Assembly (NCBI RefSeq): GCF_000970285.1
Contig: NZ_CP009516.1
Span: forward strand, 4,071,036-4,135,035
From: Methanosarcina horonobensis HB-1 = JCM 15518
GTDB lineage: Archaea; Halobacteriota; Methanosarcinia; Methanosarcinales; Methanosarcinaceae
Reading direction: 5' to 3'
DNA length: 64,000 bases
Shown: positions 13,136 to 22,609 of the stretch, piece by piece
Layout: every line of letters begins with the position of its first letter
Position numbering within the stretch: the stretch's first letter is position 1
The notes under the pieces: model-generated
What the model was told of the DNA's origin: nothing
Database searches by the model: none
The model's input: the letters and a program-made list of their open reading frames with translations, nothing else
Program-made: the position numbers and the translations under genes

Positions 13136-14539
13136 TTATTCAGATCCGGTCTCTTCATAGTCTTCCTCTTCATCTTCTTTTGACCTTTTTCCGCTGCCTT
13201 CAAGGAATTTACCCCTTCCCGGCCTTGCATTAATGGATTCTTCCATCCAGATTACCTCGCCTCTCGACAGAGTGTACTCAGGAAAAACTGCATCCATACC
13301 TTCAAAAGGTGTCCATCCAGCCTTACTGTGCAGCATATCAGCCCTTATGGGTTGAAGATTGCGTGGGTCCACAATCATAAGGTCAGCATCAAAACCCACC
13401 TCAAGCCTGCCCTTACCCAGGCGGTCCAGTCCGAAAGCTTTTGCAGGGTTCCGGCTTGTAACCATTATCATCTGAGAAAGGGGAAGGATATTTTTCCGGA
13501 CTGCTGCAAGCATAAGAGGCATAAGGGTCTCAACTCCCGGCACTCCAGAAGGAGCAGCTCTGATATCGGCATCCTTCTCAGACTCAAGATGAGGAGCATG
13601 GTCAGAAGCTACCATATCGATAGTCCCGTCATTCAGTCCGTTTACAAGCGCTTTAATGCTATGACTACTCCTTAGAGGTGGGTTCATTTTGCCAAAAGCC
13701 CTGAGCCTTTCCCAGTCTCTTGTAGAGAGAAACAGGTGATGGGGAGTGACCTCGCATGTAAACAGAGGGCTTTTGTTTTCTCTTTTTGCCAGATATTTTT
13801 CTTTTCGGATCATTCCCACAGCTTCAAGCGTGCTCAGATGGCAGAAATGAGCTCTGACCTCGAGCCTGGAAATAAGTTCAAGAGCGCTCTTGACAGCCGA
13901 TGCCTCGCAGGCGTTCGGGCGTACCTTTGAGTGGTAATCAAAAGAAACATCCCCTTTTAACAGCTGCTCCAGTTCAAGGCGCATTTTTTCATCCTCTGCA
14001 TGGATAGTGGCAAGGGCTCCGAGCCTTTTTATCTCAGCCAGGGCTTCCTCAAAAGTTTCTTCGTTTATATTCAACCCCCCTGTAGACTCGGCCATGAAAA
14101 TTTCCCCGAAAGCCATAACACCCAGCCTCCAGAGCTCTTTAAGCTTCTCTATATTTTCTGTTACTCCGCCATTGATCCCGAAATCTACAATGGATTTTCC
14201 CCTGGCAAATTTGAGCTTTTGCTCAAAAGAGCGCCTGTCCGTGGTAGGAGGAATAGTGTTCGGCTGGTCGATAACAGTAGCAATACCTCCTGCAGCTGCA
14301 GAACATGACCCTGTGTACCAGTTCTCTTTCAGGGTCATGCCCGGTTCCCTGAAATGCACGTGCACATCAATTCCGGCAGGCAGGGTAAGTGCTCCCCCTG
14401 CATCAATTACCATGTCCACGCTTGAGACCCTGAAATCTTTTCCGATTTTTTTAATCTTGTCGTTCTCAATAATGATTTCGGCAGGCTGAAGAGAGTTATT
14501 GTAATAAATTCTCGTATTTTTGATATGAATATCAGGCAT
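13136..14539 (-). CDS. pyrC: Dihydroorotase
   Basis: 467 residues. The metal-binding HVHFREPG near the N terminus, VIDQPNTIPP, and a later DHAPH motif are those of class I (PyrC/AllB-type) cyclic amidohydrolases. The enzyme closes carbamoyl-aspartate to dihydroorotate in pyrimidine synthesis. Allantoinase and hydantoinase relatives share the fold, but the HFREPGMT motif and genus context favour dihydroorotase. The C terminus bears an acidic tail (KEDEEEDYEE), unusual but apparently real because the frame is uninterrupted. The gene stands alone between convergent dim2 and the pst operon. Confidence 0.88.
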   Translation of the reverse strand: MPDIHIKNTRIYYNNSLQPAEIIIENDKIKKIGKDFRVSSVDMVIDAGGALTLPAGIDVHVHFREPGMTLKENWYTGSCSAAAGGIATVIDQPNTIPPTTDRRSFEQKLKFARGKSIVDFGINGGVTENIEKLKELWRLGVMAFGEIFMAESTGGLNINEETFEEALAEIKRLGALATIHAEDEKMRLELEQLLKGDVSFDYHSKVRPNACEASAVKSALELISRLEVRAHFCHLSTLEAVGMIRKEKYLAKRENKSPLFTCEVTPHHLFLSTRDWERLRAFGKMNPPLRSSHSIKALVNGLNDGTIDMVASDHAPHLESEKDADIRAAPSGVPGVETLMPLMLAAVRKNILPLSQMIMVTSRNPAKAFGLDRLGKGRLEVGFDADLMIVDPRNLQPIRADMLHSKAGWTPFEGMDAVFPEYTLSRGEVIWMEESINARPGRGKFLEGSGKRSKEDEEEDYEETGSE

Positions 14540-14631
14540 GGGCGTCTATATGCTTAAAACGTACTTAAAACATGTACATCAATGGAAATTAAGAAATGGA
14601 TATGAAAAAGAAATCAAAAAATGGTTGTAGA

Positions 14632-14658
14632 AGCTGAGGAAAGTGTGTTTTCTCAGCT
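14632..14658 (-). terminator. Hairpin, candidate terminator of the pst-phoU operon
   Basis: AGCTGAGGAAA and TTTTCTCAGCT form an 11-pair stem (one G-T) around the loop GTGTG. It lies 220 bases past the phoU stop, and on the minus strand it is followed by a T-rich run. The rest of 14540-14877 shows no gene. Confidence 0.45.
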
Positions 14659-14877
14659 CTGAAGGCATTTCTTCAGTAAATTACTTATTTTAATTGCACA
14701 CGGGTTTTCAGGTTATTTTTCTAACGTGGATGGTCGGTCTCAAGCCCTCACTGCGCAGGAAAAGAAAAACTGAAAGATCCTTTTCGGATTCCGGAAGAGA
14801 TCAAACGAATAATCCTGGGTTACCAAAAAACTAAATCCTGAAACAAAAAAAGGAAAAGTAGAGAAGGAAAATTCTTT

Positions 14878-15528
14878 TTAATTCAATTTAACACGCTCAG
14901 CCGTTGTAAGGTAAACAACACTTTCACAGATGTTGCAGCAGTGGTCTGCAATCCTTTCCAGGTAGCGGATCAGGAAGAGCAGGTAGGTAGCTTTTGAAAT
15001 AATATCTGTATCTTTAGCCATCATTTCAATTAACTCCACCCAGACTGCATAAAAGAGTTTGTCAACCTCGTCATCTCTCGCAGCCGTAGATCTTGCGAGT
15101 TCTGCGTCCTGAGTTACGAAGGCTTTCATTGAGCTTTCAAGCATATTTGCTGCAATGTCTGCCATTCTTTTTGTATCTATAAGTGGCTTTATATGGCTGC
15201 CTTCGATTTTTCCAGGGATTTTGGCAATATTAATTGAAAGCCCTACGATTCTTTTAAGGTCCGCTGAGATCTTAAGTGCTGATACGACAAGCCGGAGATC
15301 ACTTGCCATGGGCTGCTGAAGCGCAAGCAGATCAAAAACAGAGATCTCAATTCTCTCCTCGAGCTTATCCACTTTAGATTCAAGGTCAAGAGTCTTTCTG
15401 GCAAGCTCGATATTGAGATCTATAACTGCTTCCATTGAGTCGTGAAAAATCAATTCGGACATTTCCCCGAGAGAAAGTACGGACTCTTTAAGCAGATCAA
15501 GCTGCTGAAAGTATCGTTTTCTAATCAT
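14878..15528 (-). CDS. phoU: Phosphate uptake regulator PhoU
   Basis: 216 residues, all helical, with two PhoU repeats (IELARKTLDLESKVDKLEER and the second around ELARSTAARDDEVDKLFYAV). The metal-binding E/D-rich helices and the ending YLERIADHCCNICESVVYL are typical. PhoU restrains Pst activity when phosphate is plentiful. It is the last gene of the operon, 6 bases after pstB. Confidence 0.94.
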   Translation of the reverse strand: MIRKRYFQQLDLLKESVLSLGEMSELIFHDSMEAVIDLNIELARKTLDLESKVDKLEERIEISVFDLLALQQPMASDLRLVVSALKISADLKRIVGLSINIAKIPGKIEGSHIKPLIDTKRMADIAANMLESSMKAFVTQDAELARSTAARDDEVDKLFYAVWVELIEMMAKDTDIISKATYLLFLIRYLERIADHCCNICESVVYLTTAERVKLN

Positions 15529-15534
15529 TTTTTA

Positions 15535-16326
15535 TCACCCGAACCTGCCAGTAATATAATCTTCAGTACTCTTTTCCTTTGGACTGTGGAAGATTTGCCT
15601 TGTCTGACCGAACTCAATCAATTCCCCCATAAGGAAAAATCCGGTATAATCCGATATCCTGGCTGCCTGTTGCATATTATGAGTTACGATTACTATCGTA
15701 TAATCTTTTTTAAGGTTCATAATAAGATCTTCGATCCTTGCAGTAGAAATCGGATCAAGAGCACTGGTAGGCTCATCGAAAAGAATAATTTCGGGCTTTA
15801 CCGCCAGAGTCCTGGCAATACACAGCCTTTGCTGCTGTCCGCCGCTAAGAGAAAGAGCAGGAGATTTGAGCCTGTCTGAAGTCTCTTCAAAAAGAGCAGC
15901 AGAACGAAGGGCTCCTCTGACAACTTCGTCAATATCCTTCTTATTTACCCCATGGATACGCGGCCCGTATGCAACATTGTCATAAATTGACATAGGAAAA
16001 GGGTTAGGCTTCTGGAAAACCATGCCTACCTGTTTCCGGAGCTCAACAACATCAACATCTGCTCCGTAGATGTCCTCATTTTCGATTAAAACTTTACCTT
16101 CGATCCTGCAGTTTTTAATAAGATCATTCATCCTGTTTAAGCATCGGATGAAAGTAGACTTGCCACAGCCTGAAGGACCTATAAGAGCAGTTACACTGTT
16201 TCTGGGGATCTGCATTGATATATTTTTAAGAGCTTGCTTTTCCCCGTACCACAGATCAAGATTTTTCACTATTATATGAGGCTGAGCTATATTAGGCTGA
16301 GCTACGTTTTGAACAACTTCAGTCAT
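15535..16326 (-). CDS. pstB: Phosphate ABC transporter ATPase PstB
   Basis: 263 residues. Walker [21 protein letters not shown]-loop region [18 protein letters not shown], signature [16 protein letters not shown] and Walker [14 protein letters not shown] are all intact. The CLNRMND and [11 protein letters not shown] segments are PstB-specific. It is the cytoplasmic ATPase dimer that powers PstCA. A short N-terminal duplication (QPNIAQPHI) is lineage-specific. Confidence 0.97.
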   Translation of the reverse strand: MTEVVQNVAQPNIAQPHIIVKNLDLWYGEKQALKNISMQIPRNSVTALIGPSGCGKSTFIRCLNRMNDLIKNCRIEGKVLIENEDIYGADVDVVELRKQVGMVFQKPNPFPMSIYDNVAYGPRIHGVNKKDIDEVVRGALRSAALFEETSDRLKSPALSLSGGQQQRLCIARTLAVKPEIILFDEPTSALDPISTARIEDLIMNLKKDYTIVIVTHNMQQAARISDYTGFFLMGELIEFGQTRQIFHSPKEKSTEDYITGRFG

Positions 16327-16441
16327 TTATTGACTCCAATTATTATATAATCTGATAATTTTTGAAGATTCTAATTGAAACAGGATTCTAAACCTGATAC
16401 TTACTATCAGAATTTAATTGGGTTTTACTTGTCAAATTTAA

Positions 16442-17365
16442 TCAAATTTTCAATTTTTGCCTGTAATGCCTGCGGACCAGAACCGCTACGACATTTAATC
16501 CCAGCACAATTACCAAAAGAACAAGAGCCGTTCCATACTGAAGGGGTCGGGTTTTGACAATGCTCGTCCCTGATGTTGCAAGTACGAAGAGATGGTAGGG
16601 AAGAGCCATAAACTGGGAGTAGACCGAGTCAGGCAGCCTGGGCAAAAAGTAAGCAGCACCGGTTAGAAGAATAGGAGCTGTTTCTCCTGCAACTCTTCCG
16701 ATACTCAGAATCGAACCTGTAGTAATTCCCGGGATAGCTGCAGGCAATATCACATGCCTTATAGTCTGCCATTTGCTAACCCCAAGCGCAAGTGAAGATT
16801 CCCGATACTCATTCGGAACTGCAATCAGGGCTTCCTGGGTAGAACGGATAATTACCGGAAGAATCAGAAGAGAAAGGGTGAGGCAAGCCGACAGTAAAGA
16901 TGAACCAAACCCGAAATATTTAACAAAAAGTGCCAGCCCGAAAAGCCCGAATACTACGGAAGGAGTTCCTGCAAGGTTGTTGATTGCCATTTCTATAAGC
17001 CAGGTGGTGCGAGTTTCTCCTGCATATTCGTTCAGGTAGATGGCAGCCATAATCCCGGTCGGAAGGGCTGCAGCCATCGATCCTATGATAAGGAGAACAG
17101 TGCCTACAATTGCCGGATAGATCCCACCCTGAGTCATTCTCATGCGAGGCATTTCAGTAAGGAACTCAATACTGATTGCACTGTATCCGTTGTAAATTAT
17201 GTAAGCGAGGATAATTACCACAAACCCGGCTACTGTCATTGCTGAAAGGGTGAGCAGTGCAAAGGCGATTTTTTCGCTTGTTCTTGCATTCAGCCCCAGA
17301 TTCAGTCCACCCTGCAACCGAATGGATTTATGTTCGTTCTCGTTTACTTTTGAACTCAATTCCAC
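16442..17365 (-). CDS. pstA: Phosphate ABC transporter permease PstA
   Basis: 307 residues with six predicted membrane segments and the EAA-type loop (ALGVSKWQTIRHVILPAAIP). The segment GGIYPAIVGTVLLI and the end of the frame match PstA. About 50 hydrophilic residues precede the first membrane helix. It starts 3 bases after pstC, implying coupling; a gap of 115 bases separates it from pstB. Confidence 0.95.
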   Translation of the reverse strand: MELSSKVNENEHKSIRLQGGLNLGLNARTSEKIAFALLTLSAMTVAGFVVIILAYIIYNGYSAISIEFLTEMPRMRMTQGGIYPAIVGTVLLIIGSMAAALPTGIMAAIYLNEYAGETRTTWLIEMAINNLAGTPSVVFGLFGLALFVKYFGFGSSLLSACLTLSLLILPVIIRSTQEALIAVPNEYRESSLALGVSKWQTIRHVILPAAIPGITTGSILSIGRVAGETAPILLTGAAYFLPRLPDSVYSQFMALPYHLFVLATSGTSIVKTRPLQYGTALVLLVIVLGLNVVAVLVRRHYRQKLKI

Positions 17366-17367
17366 TT

Positions 17368-18258
17368 TCAGTCCACCTTAAACCTGTATCGTTTTTTAAT
17401 TGAATCCGCAATCAGGTTAATCAGGAAAGTTATGATGAAAAGCACAGATCCCACTGCAAAGAGGGCATGGAAGTGAGCACTCCCCTGGGGAACCTCACCC
17501 ATTTCAAGTGCGATTGTGGCAGTCATTGTCCTTACAGGGTCAAGAATGCCTCCAGGAAAAGATGGAATTACTGCAGTGTTTCCGGTTACCATCATGAGAG
17601 TCATTGTCTCCCCTATAGCCCTCCCTATGCCAAGCATCACAGCGGCTGAAATTCCGGAAAGGGCTGCAGGAACTATGACCTTATATATGGTCTGCCATCT
17701 TGTGGCGCCCAGAGCAAGCGAGCCATGTTTGATAGTGCTTGGGACAGAACTTATGGCATCTTCTGAGATAGTAATTATAGTGGGAAGAGCCATGATTCCA
17801 AGCATAATTGAACCTGTAAGAGCGGTTTGTCCTGTAGGAAGGTTAAAGAAGTCCTGCACAAACGGAACCACAATAACAAGCCCGAAGAACCCGAATACGA
17901 CAGAAGGGATCCCTGCAAGGATTTCAATAAAAGGTTTCAGGGCATCTGCAACCTTCGGGTGTGCAATTTCAGAAATATAAATAGCAGAAGCAATCCCCAG
18001 AGGTACTGCAAAAAGGATTGCACCGGCAGTAACAATAAGAGAACCGAAAAAGAGAGGCAATAGCCCGAACTGCCTGTTCACGGATGTTGGGTACCAGAAT
18101 TCTCCTGTAAGAAAGTCCAGAAGGGACGTGTTTTTAAAAAGAAGTAAACTATCCCTGAACAAAAAAAGGCATATAAGGAAAAGGATGACAACCGTAAGGG
18201 CGCTTACTGAGAAAAGCACTGATTCGATTGTTTTTTCCTTATAATTCCTGTTAAACAT
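17368..18258 (-). CDS. pstC: Phosphate ABC transporter permease PstC
   Basis: 296 residues with six membrane segments. FGLLPLFFGSLIVTAGAILF and the EAA loop ALGATRWQTIYKVIVPAALS are PstC hallmarks, and IGRAIGETMTLMMVTGN is the conserved PstC segment. It forms the membrane channel with PstA. It is second in the operon after pstS. Confidence 0.95.
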   Translation of the reverse strand: MFNRNYKEKTIESVLFSVSALTVVILFLICLFLFRDSLLLFKNTSLLDFLTGEFWYPTSVNRQFGLLPLFFGSLIVTAGAILFAVPLGIASAIYISEIAHPKVADALKPFIEILAGIPSVVFGFFGLVIVVPFVQDFFNLPTGQTALTGSIMLGIMALPTIITISEDAISSVPSTIKHGSLALGATRWQTIYKVIVPAALSGISAAVMLGIGRAIGETMTLMMVTGNTAVIPSFPGGILDPVRTMTATIALEMGEVPQGSAHFHALFAVGSVLFIITFLINLIADSIKKRYRFKVD

Positions 18259-18305
18259 ATCTTTCCCCTGGAGTAACTTTTGCCATCACTGCTAATTTAT
18301 TGTTG

Positions 18306-19223
18306 TTACTGATCTACAGGGAAGTAACCAACTTCAGTAACCAGGCTCTGTCCGGTTTCACTGAGCACAAAGTCTACGAATTCCTTTGTGAGACCTGAGG
18401 GTTCTCCGTTGGTGTAGAAGTAAAGAGATCTGGAAAGCGGGTATGCACCACTGAGGATGTTTTCAGAAGTTGGAGCTTCATAGCCGTTTCCGCCATCCAG
18501 GCTTAAGGCTTTGACACTGTCATCAAGGTATGCAACACCGATATATCCGATTGCATTGGGATTCTGAGAGACCTCTCCGACTATGCCGCCTGTTGCAGGC
18601 TGGGTAAGAGCATCAGGCCTGTATTCATCTCCCTGTAAAACTTCTTCCTTGAAGTATTCATAAGTCCCGGAACTGCTGTCCCTGGAAATCACCACTATTT
18701 TTGTGTCCTCACCGCCAACATCCTTCCAGTTGCTGATGGTTCCGTTATAGATGCCGCGAAGCTGGTCAAAGGTAAGTTCAGAAACAGAATTCTCGGGGTT
18801 TACAACAACTGAAATACCGTCATAGGCAATAGTAGTCTCCACCGGGTTGATGCCATTTGCTTGAGCGGCTTCTATTTCTTCAGCTTTAATTTCCCTGGAT
18901 GCTGTAGCAATATCTACCTCACCGTCAATAAGAGCTGTAATCCCAACACCTGATCCGCCCCCGGTAACGGTTACACTTTTATCAGAGTTTTCAAGCATGA
19001 ATTCTTCAGCTTCAGCCTGAGCAAGGGGGAGAACCGTATCCGAACCTTTCAGAGTAATACTCTGTGATTCGGCTGCTGGGGCTTCAGCTGCAGGAGCTCC
19101 CTCAGAAGAGGTTTCACCAACCTGGGCTTCGCCGTTCTCATTTCCAGTACATCCAATTCCCAGAAATACAAGTCCTACCACCAGTAAAGTGAGAACTGTG
19201 TATGTTTTTAAATTATTTGCCAT
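18306..19223 (-). CDS. pstS: Phosphate-binding lipoprotein PstS
   Basis: 305 residues from ATG 19223, which lies about 10 bases after AAGGAG. Upstream in-frame ATGs (19256, 19232) sit on or ahead of this site and are less likely. The signal peptide ends in a lipobox (FLGIGC), followed by an acidic Ala/Glu linker. The phosphate-binding segments are SDTVLPLAQAEAEEFM, GGGSGVGITALIDGEVDIA and SRDSSSGTYEYFKEEVL. It is exported and lipid-anchored outside the membrane, delivering phosphate to PstCA. Confidence 0.94.
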   Translation of the reverse strand: MANNLKTYTVLTLLVVGLVFLGIGCTGNENGEAQVGETSSEGAPAAEAPAAESQSITLKGSDTVLPLAQAEAEEFMLENSDKSVTVTGGGSGVGITALIDGEVDIATASREIKAEEIEAAQANGINPVETTIAYDGISVVVNPENSVSELTFDQLRGIYNGTISNWKDVGGEDTKIVVISRDSSSGTYEYFKEEVLQGDEYRPDALTQPATGGIVGEVSQNPNAIGYIGVAYLDDSVKALSLDGGNGYEAPTSENILSGAYPLSRSLYFYTNGEPSGLTKEFVDFVLSETGQSLVTEVGYFPVDQ

Positions 19224-19698
19224 GTTACACATACTCCTTTTATTAAATAACAACAAATCAACAATCTATATCCATCAAAGATGTTTCCAATACAATTCAC
19301 TATAAAAGTAGAGAGATATATAAAGATTCGCCATATATAGTATTTTGAAGTACTGATATTAGATAGATACCTATAAAACAAATATACTATATAGTAAGTA
19401 TATAAAATATATAATTAATCACTGACTTGCAATACAAATATGAATCAAATCCCGACAGAAATAAAAAAGCGTATCAATTAAACTAAACCTGGGAACACTT
19501 CGCTTACTCTGAAACTTCTCATTTCACCGAAGGAATAAGATCCTCCACCAGCCTGTCAGTCATTCAAAAAAGAAGAAGAAGGAAGAAGTAGAAGAAGCTT
19601 GGAAGAAAAGTTCAATATAGCGAGAATAAGGATATAGGTCAGAAGAATCGGAGCTCTTCTTTGATTCCGAAGCTGAGTTAGGGAAGCATAGCCCGGGT
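19224..19698 (-). promoter_or_regulatory. pst promoter region and polB 3' gap
   Basis: On the minus strand CTTTATATATC (19315-19325) is a strong TATA element for pstS, with a second A/T box at 19301-19308. Initiation near 19290 would give a leader of some 65 bases. Short palindromes rich in TATA lie at 19376-19420 and could hold a phosphate-responsive operator, but no known box is recognised. The polB-proximal part (19560-19620) is a purine-rich GAAGAAG tract with no credible gene. Confidence 0.5.
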
Positions 19699-22503
19699 TC
19701 AAAAGTCGAATAGAGAACGCTGTTCTACACGCCCGATCTCCGAGCACTGGACTTTCTCTTCCTGAACCGTTCCTTTGCTTTTCTGTTGAGCGGAGACTTT
19801 TTCTTTTTCCTGCTTTTTCACTTCAGGCTTCTTAGCTTCAAAATCAAAAAGACCCTTTTGTTTTGAGTCAAAGTCAAGAGACGAAACATTGACCCCGAAT
19901 ACCTCCAGTATGCGCTCTACAGGAGGCAGGATCTGTTTCTTAACATAATAATCTACATCTATAGGCACGTTATGTTCCCTGACATAATCAGGGTCCTCGG
20001 CACGGTCTACAAAGAGACCTTTTCCTGCAACAATAACAAAAGGAATTCTTGTTCCTATAGAAGGCATGACACCTGTCCGTTTTTTCAGGTTTTCCGCAAC
20101 TGTCAGATGAGGCTGCTTGTTTTTGTAGCTTTCCGTTTTCCGGGTAAGGGTCCGGGTAAGGACAAGTTTTTCAATAATGTCGGTATCTTTTCTCGGATCC
20201 AGGTTTCTGACATCGCTAACCACCTTCCGGACATGTTCTACAGCCCTGTCAACGTCACCCTCCTTAAGTACAAGTTCAAGAACACTATTAAGGGTGATCG
20301 AGGTCAGCTCGCACCAGTCCCTGCGTACGGTTTCCATGCCTTTGACCTTGATTTTATCTTCCCAGCCCGAGTTTCTGGGCTCAAAGAGCCAGAGAGCATA
20401 CCGCTTCTTTGCAATGAGCACTGCACGTTTTGCAATAGCCTCAAACTCAAGTTCCATGGGGTCCGGAAGAGAAGCCGAAACAATTTTTGAAATCCGGTTC
20501 CCTATAAGGCTGACCTCTTCAAGGGAGAGGTCTCCTTGCGACCTGCAGTGTACAAAAACACTGTCCGTATCCCCGTAAGCAACTGAAAGTTCAACGATTC
20601 TGTACTGAGAGGAGAGCTCTCCTGCTTCATCAAGAAGTAAAGCTGCTGAGTCTCTGAGGACGATTTTTCCTATATCGCTGTTAATAAGATCCCGCGTATT
20701 AAGGATATTGCTTCTCCCAAAGCTTGTTACAGCGTTTGCAAGCGTCAGGCTGTAGAGTCTTGCCCTGGCATACCCCGAATAGCCATAAAAGCTATTCAGC
20801 AGAATTTTTATGGCGAGCTGGGTTGCATCAAGGACACGGTACTCGTTTTCATCCGAAGTCCGCCTCATTCTTTTCTTTGTCTCTCCCCTCTGGTTAAGAA
20901 GGTCTTCGAGAATGGAAGGCACAATTCCCCTGTAGACTTCAGGAGGCACGAATTCTCCTCCTGAAGGAGGCTTGATAGTTTCCCCACCAGGCCGGTCCCG
21001 TGTCACAACAGTTGTGTAACAGAGGTTATGAGCCATCATAATGGTCGGATAAAGGGACTTGTAGTCAAGGATCAGCACATTTTCAAGAAGCCCTTTCTTC
21101 GGCTCCAGAACCTCTCCGCCTTTCAGGTCCGAACTCATATCATACCTTTCTGCCGAAAGTTCGTCCCCTGGTTTTGGAAGAATTACCCTGTCTCTAAGCC
21201 CGAACTCCCTGAGGAGAAGGGTCTCGACCATGGAAGTCTGGCCACCATCAACGATTTCCTGGAGCAGGCTCCCGCTTACCTGGGCAAGGGCGATATATTT
21301 GTCAAGAAGCCTCAGATCAAGGATAAGCTCAAGTGCAAGCTCAGCATCCCTGCGCGCATAATCAACGAATTTAAGGAATTTCTTCCCTGAATCATTCCAG
21401 TGCTCTTCCATTTCCAACGGAGGAACATCAAGTTTCTCACGGTTCAGAAGCTCTTTTGAAACGGCTCTCAAGGTATATTGCTTCAGGCTGAAAGCTCTCC
21501 TTACAAGGGGGAGAGCATCAACAACTACCCTTCCTTTAACCTCCGTCCGCGTGATGAGGCCGAACCTCCTATAACCTATATGGCTGCCGTCCCTGCCAAC
21601 AACGGGATTGATCACTTCCCCTTTTGCAGTCAGAGCTTTGACTCTGTCCGTAATATAAGGAATATCGAAGTCCTGGTGGTTATACCCTGCAACAATGTCA
21701 GGGTCATATTCGCAAAAAATCTCGAAAAAGCGGTTCAACATCTCAGTTTCATCTTTGCAGGGAAGGACATCACCGTTCATACCGTCAGCAGGTTTTGCCA
21801 GCAGAATAAGGGTCTTGTGACCTTTATACTCAGGCTCGAAAGAGAAACTGATCATGACTATAGGTGAGACATCCGGAGAAGGCATCCCCCCGTCAAGGGG
21901 AAGACACTCAATATCAAAAGAGAAGTATTTAAGAGGAGCAATGGTCAGGTTTTCGATCCTTTTTAGTTCAGAGCCCAGAATTGAAGCGTCACATGCAAAC
22001 TTCTCACAGCGAGAGCTGCCCCCGGAACCTGCCTTTAAGTATCTTACAGGATCTACGGACTTTCCGTCTGCAGAAATCCAGACCATCCCTCCAAGGTCCC
22101 TGTCAATTAAAAAGCGGTTCCTGAAAAGAATATCACTTTCATAAACCTGCCAGTCACCTTCGGCCCTCAAAACATTCTGGATCTTCAGAACTTCGTCCCT
22201 TATCTCAGGCACATCCCTTGGCAGGCCGGTAGTAATCCTGAGCATCTCTATCTTTGTTTTCTGGTATCCTACAGGCTCGAACTTCTCGACGATTTCGACC
22301 TTTTTGACCTGCTCGAAGGTATCTTTTATAAGCCTGGCTACGGCGTGCAGGTCTCCTGAGGCCTTAAGATAAAAGTAAGGCTCAAAATCCGGGACAAAGC
22401 AGCATACACTTTTTCCGTCCGCTCCCCTGCCAAAGAGGCGGATGACAGGGCTACTGTCAACGATTTCGTAATCTGCATCCAAGATCTGAAAATCCATAGG
22501 CAT
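19699..22503 (-). CDS. polB: Family B DNA polymerase
   Basis: 934 residues. The exonuclease domain is present (ExoI YFSFDIECLPL; ExoII GYNHQDFDIPY; ExoIII YARRDAELALEL). So are the polymerase motifs: A DYKSLYPTIMM, B IKILLNSFYGYSGYAR, C YGDTDSVFV and the downstream KKRYAL. There is no intein. The C terminus ends in a PCNA-interacting motif (QRSLFDF), and a second copy (QKGLFDF) lies about 50 residues before it, joined by a lysine/glutamate linker. It is a replicative or repair polymerase with proofreading. It is the downstream neighbour of the chelatase gene, 106 bases away in the same direction. Confidence 0.96.
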   Translation of the reverse strand: MPMDFQILDADYEIVDSSPVIRLFGRGADGKSVCCFVPDFEPYFYLKASGDLHAVARLIKDTFEQVKKVEIVEKFEPVGYQKTKIEMLRITTGLPRDVPEIRDEVLKIQNVLRAEGDWQVYESDILFRNRFLIDRDLGGMVWISADGKSVDPVRYLKAGSGGSSRCEKFACDASILGSELKRIENLTIAPLKYFSFDIECLPLDGGMPSPDVSPIVMISFSFEPEYKGHKTLILLAKPADGMNGDVLPCKDETEMLNRFFEIFCEYDPDIVAGYNHQDFDIPYITDRVKALTAKGEVINPVVGRDGSHIGYRRFGLITRTEVKGRVVVDALPLVRRAFSLKQYTLRAVSKELLNREKLDVPPLEMEEHWNDSGKKFLKFVDYARRDAELALELILDLRLLDKYIALAQVSGSLLQEIVDGGQTSMVETLLLREFGLRDRVILPKPGDELSAERYDMSSDLKGGEVLEPKKGLLENVLILDYKSLYPTIMMAHNLCYTTVVTRDRPGGETIKPPSGGEFVPPEVYRGIVPSILEDLLNQRGETKKRMRRTSDENEYRVLDATQLAIKILLNSFYGYSGYARARLYSLTLANAVTSFGRSNILNTRDLINSDIGKIVLRDSAALLLDEAGELSSQYRIVELSVAYGDTDSVFVHCRSQGDLSLEEVSLIGNRISKIVSASLPDPMELEFEAIAKRAVLIAKKRYALWLFEPRNSGWEDKIKVKGMETVRRDWCELTSITLNSVLELVLKEGDVDRAVEHVRKVVSDVRNLDPRKDTDIIEKLVLTRTLTRKTESYKNKQPHLTVAENLKKRTGVMPSIGTRIPFVIVAGKGLFVDRAEDPDYVREHNVPIDVDYYVKKQILPPVERILEVFGVNVSSLDFDSKQKGLFDFEAKKPEVKKQEKEKVSAQQKSKGTVQEEKVQCSEIGRVEQRSLFDF

Positions 22504-22609
22504 GGTTTAAAGCTCAAGGTAGACATATAGCTTTTGTTGTATTTTTGAAAAATGGAGCCTTATTTTGAAAAAGCCAGCCAGACCTGAAAAACAGGTATCC
22601 TCAAGAAAT

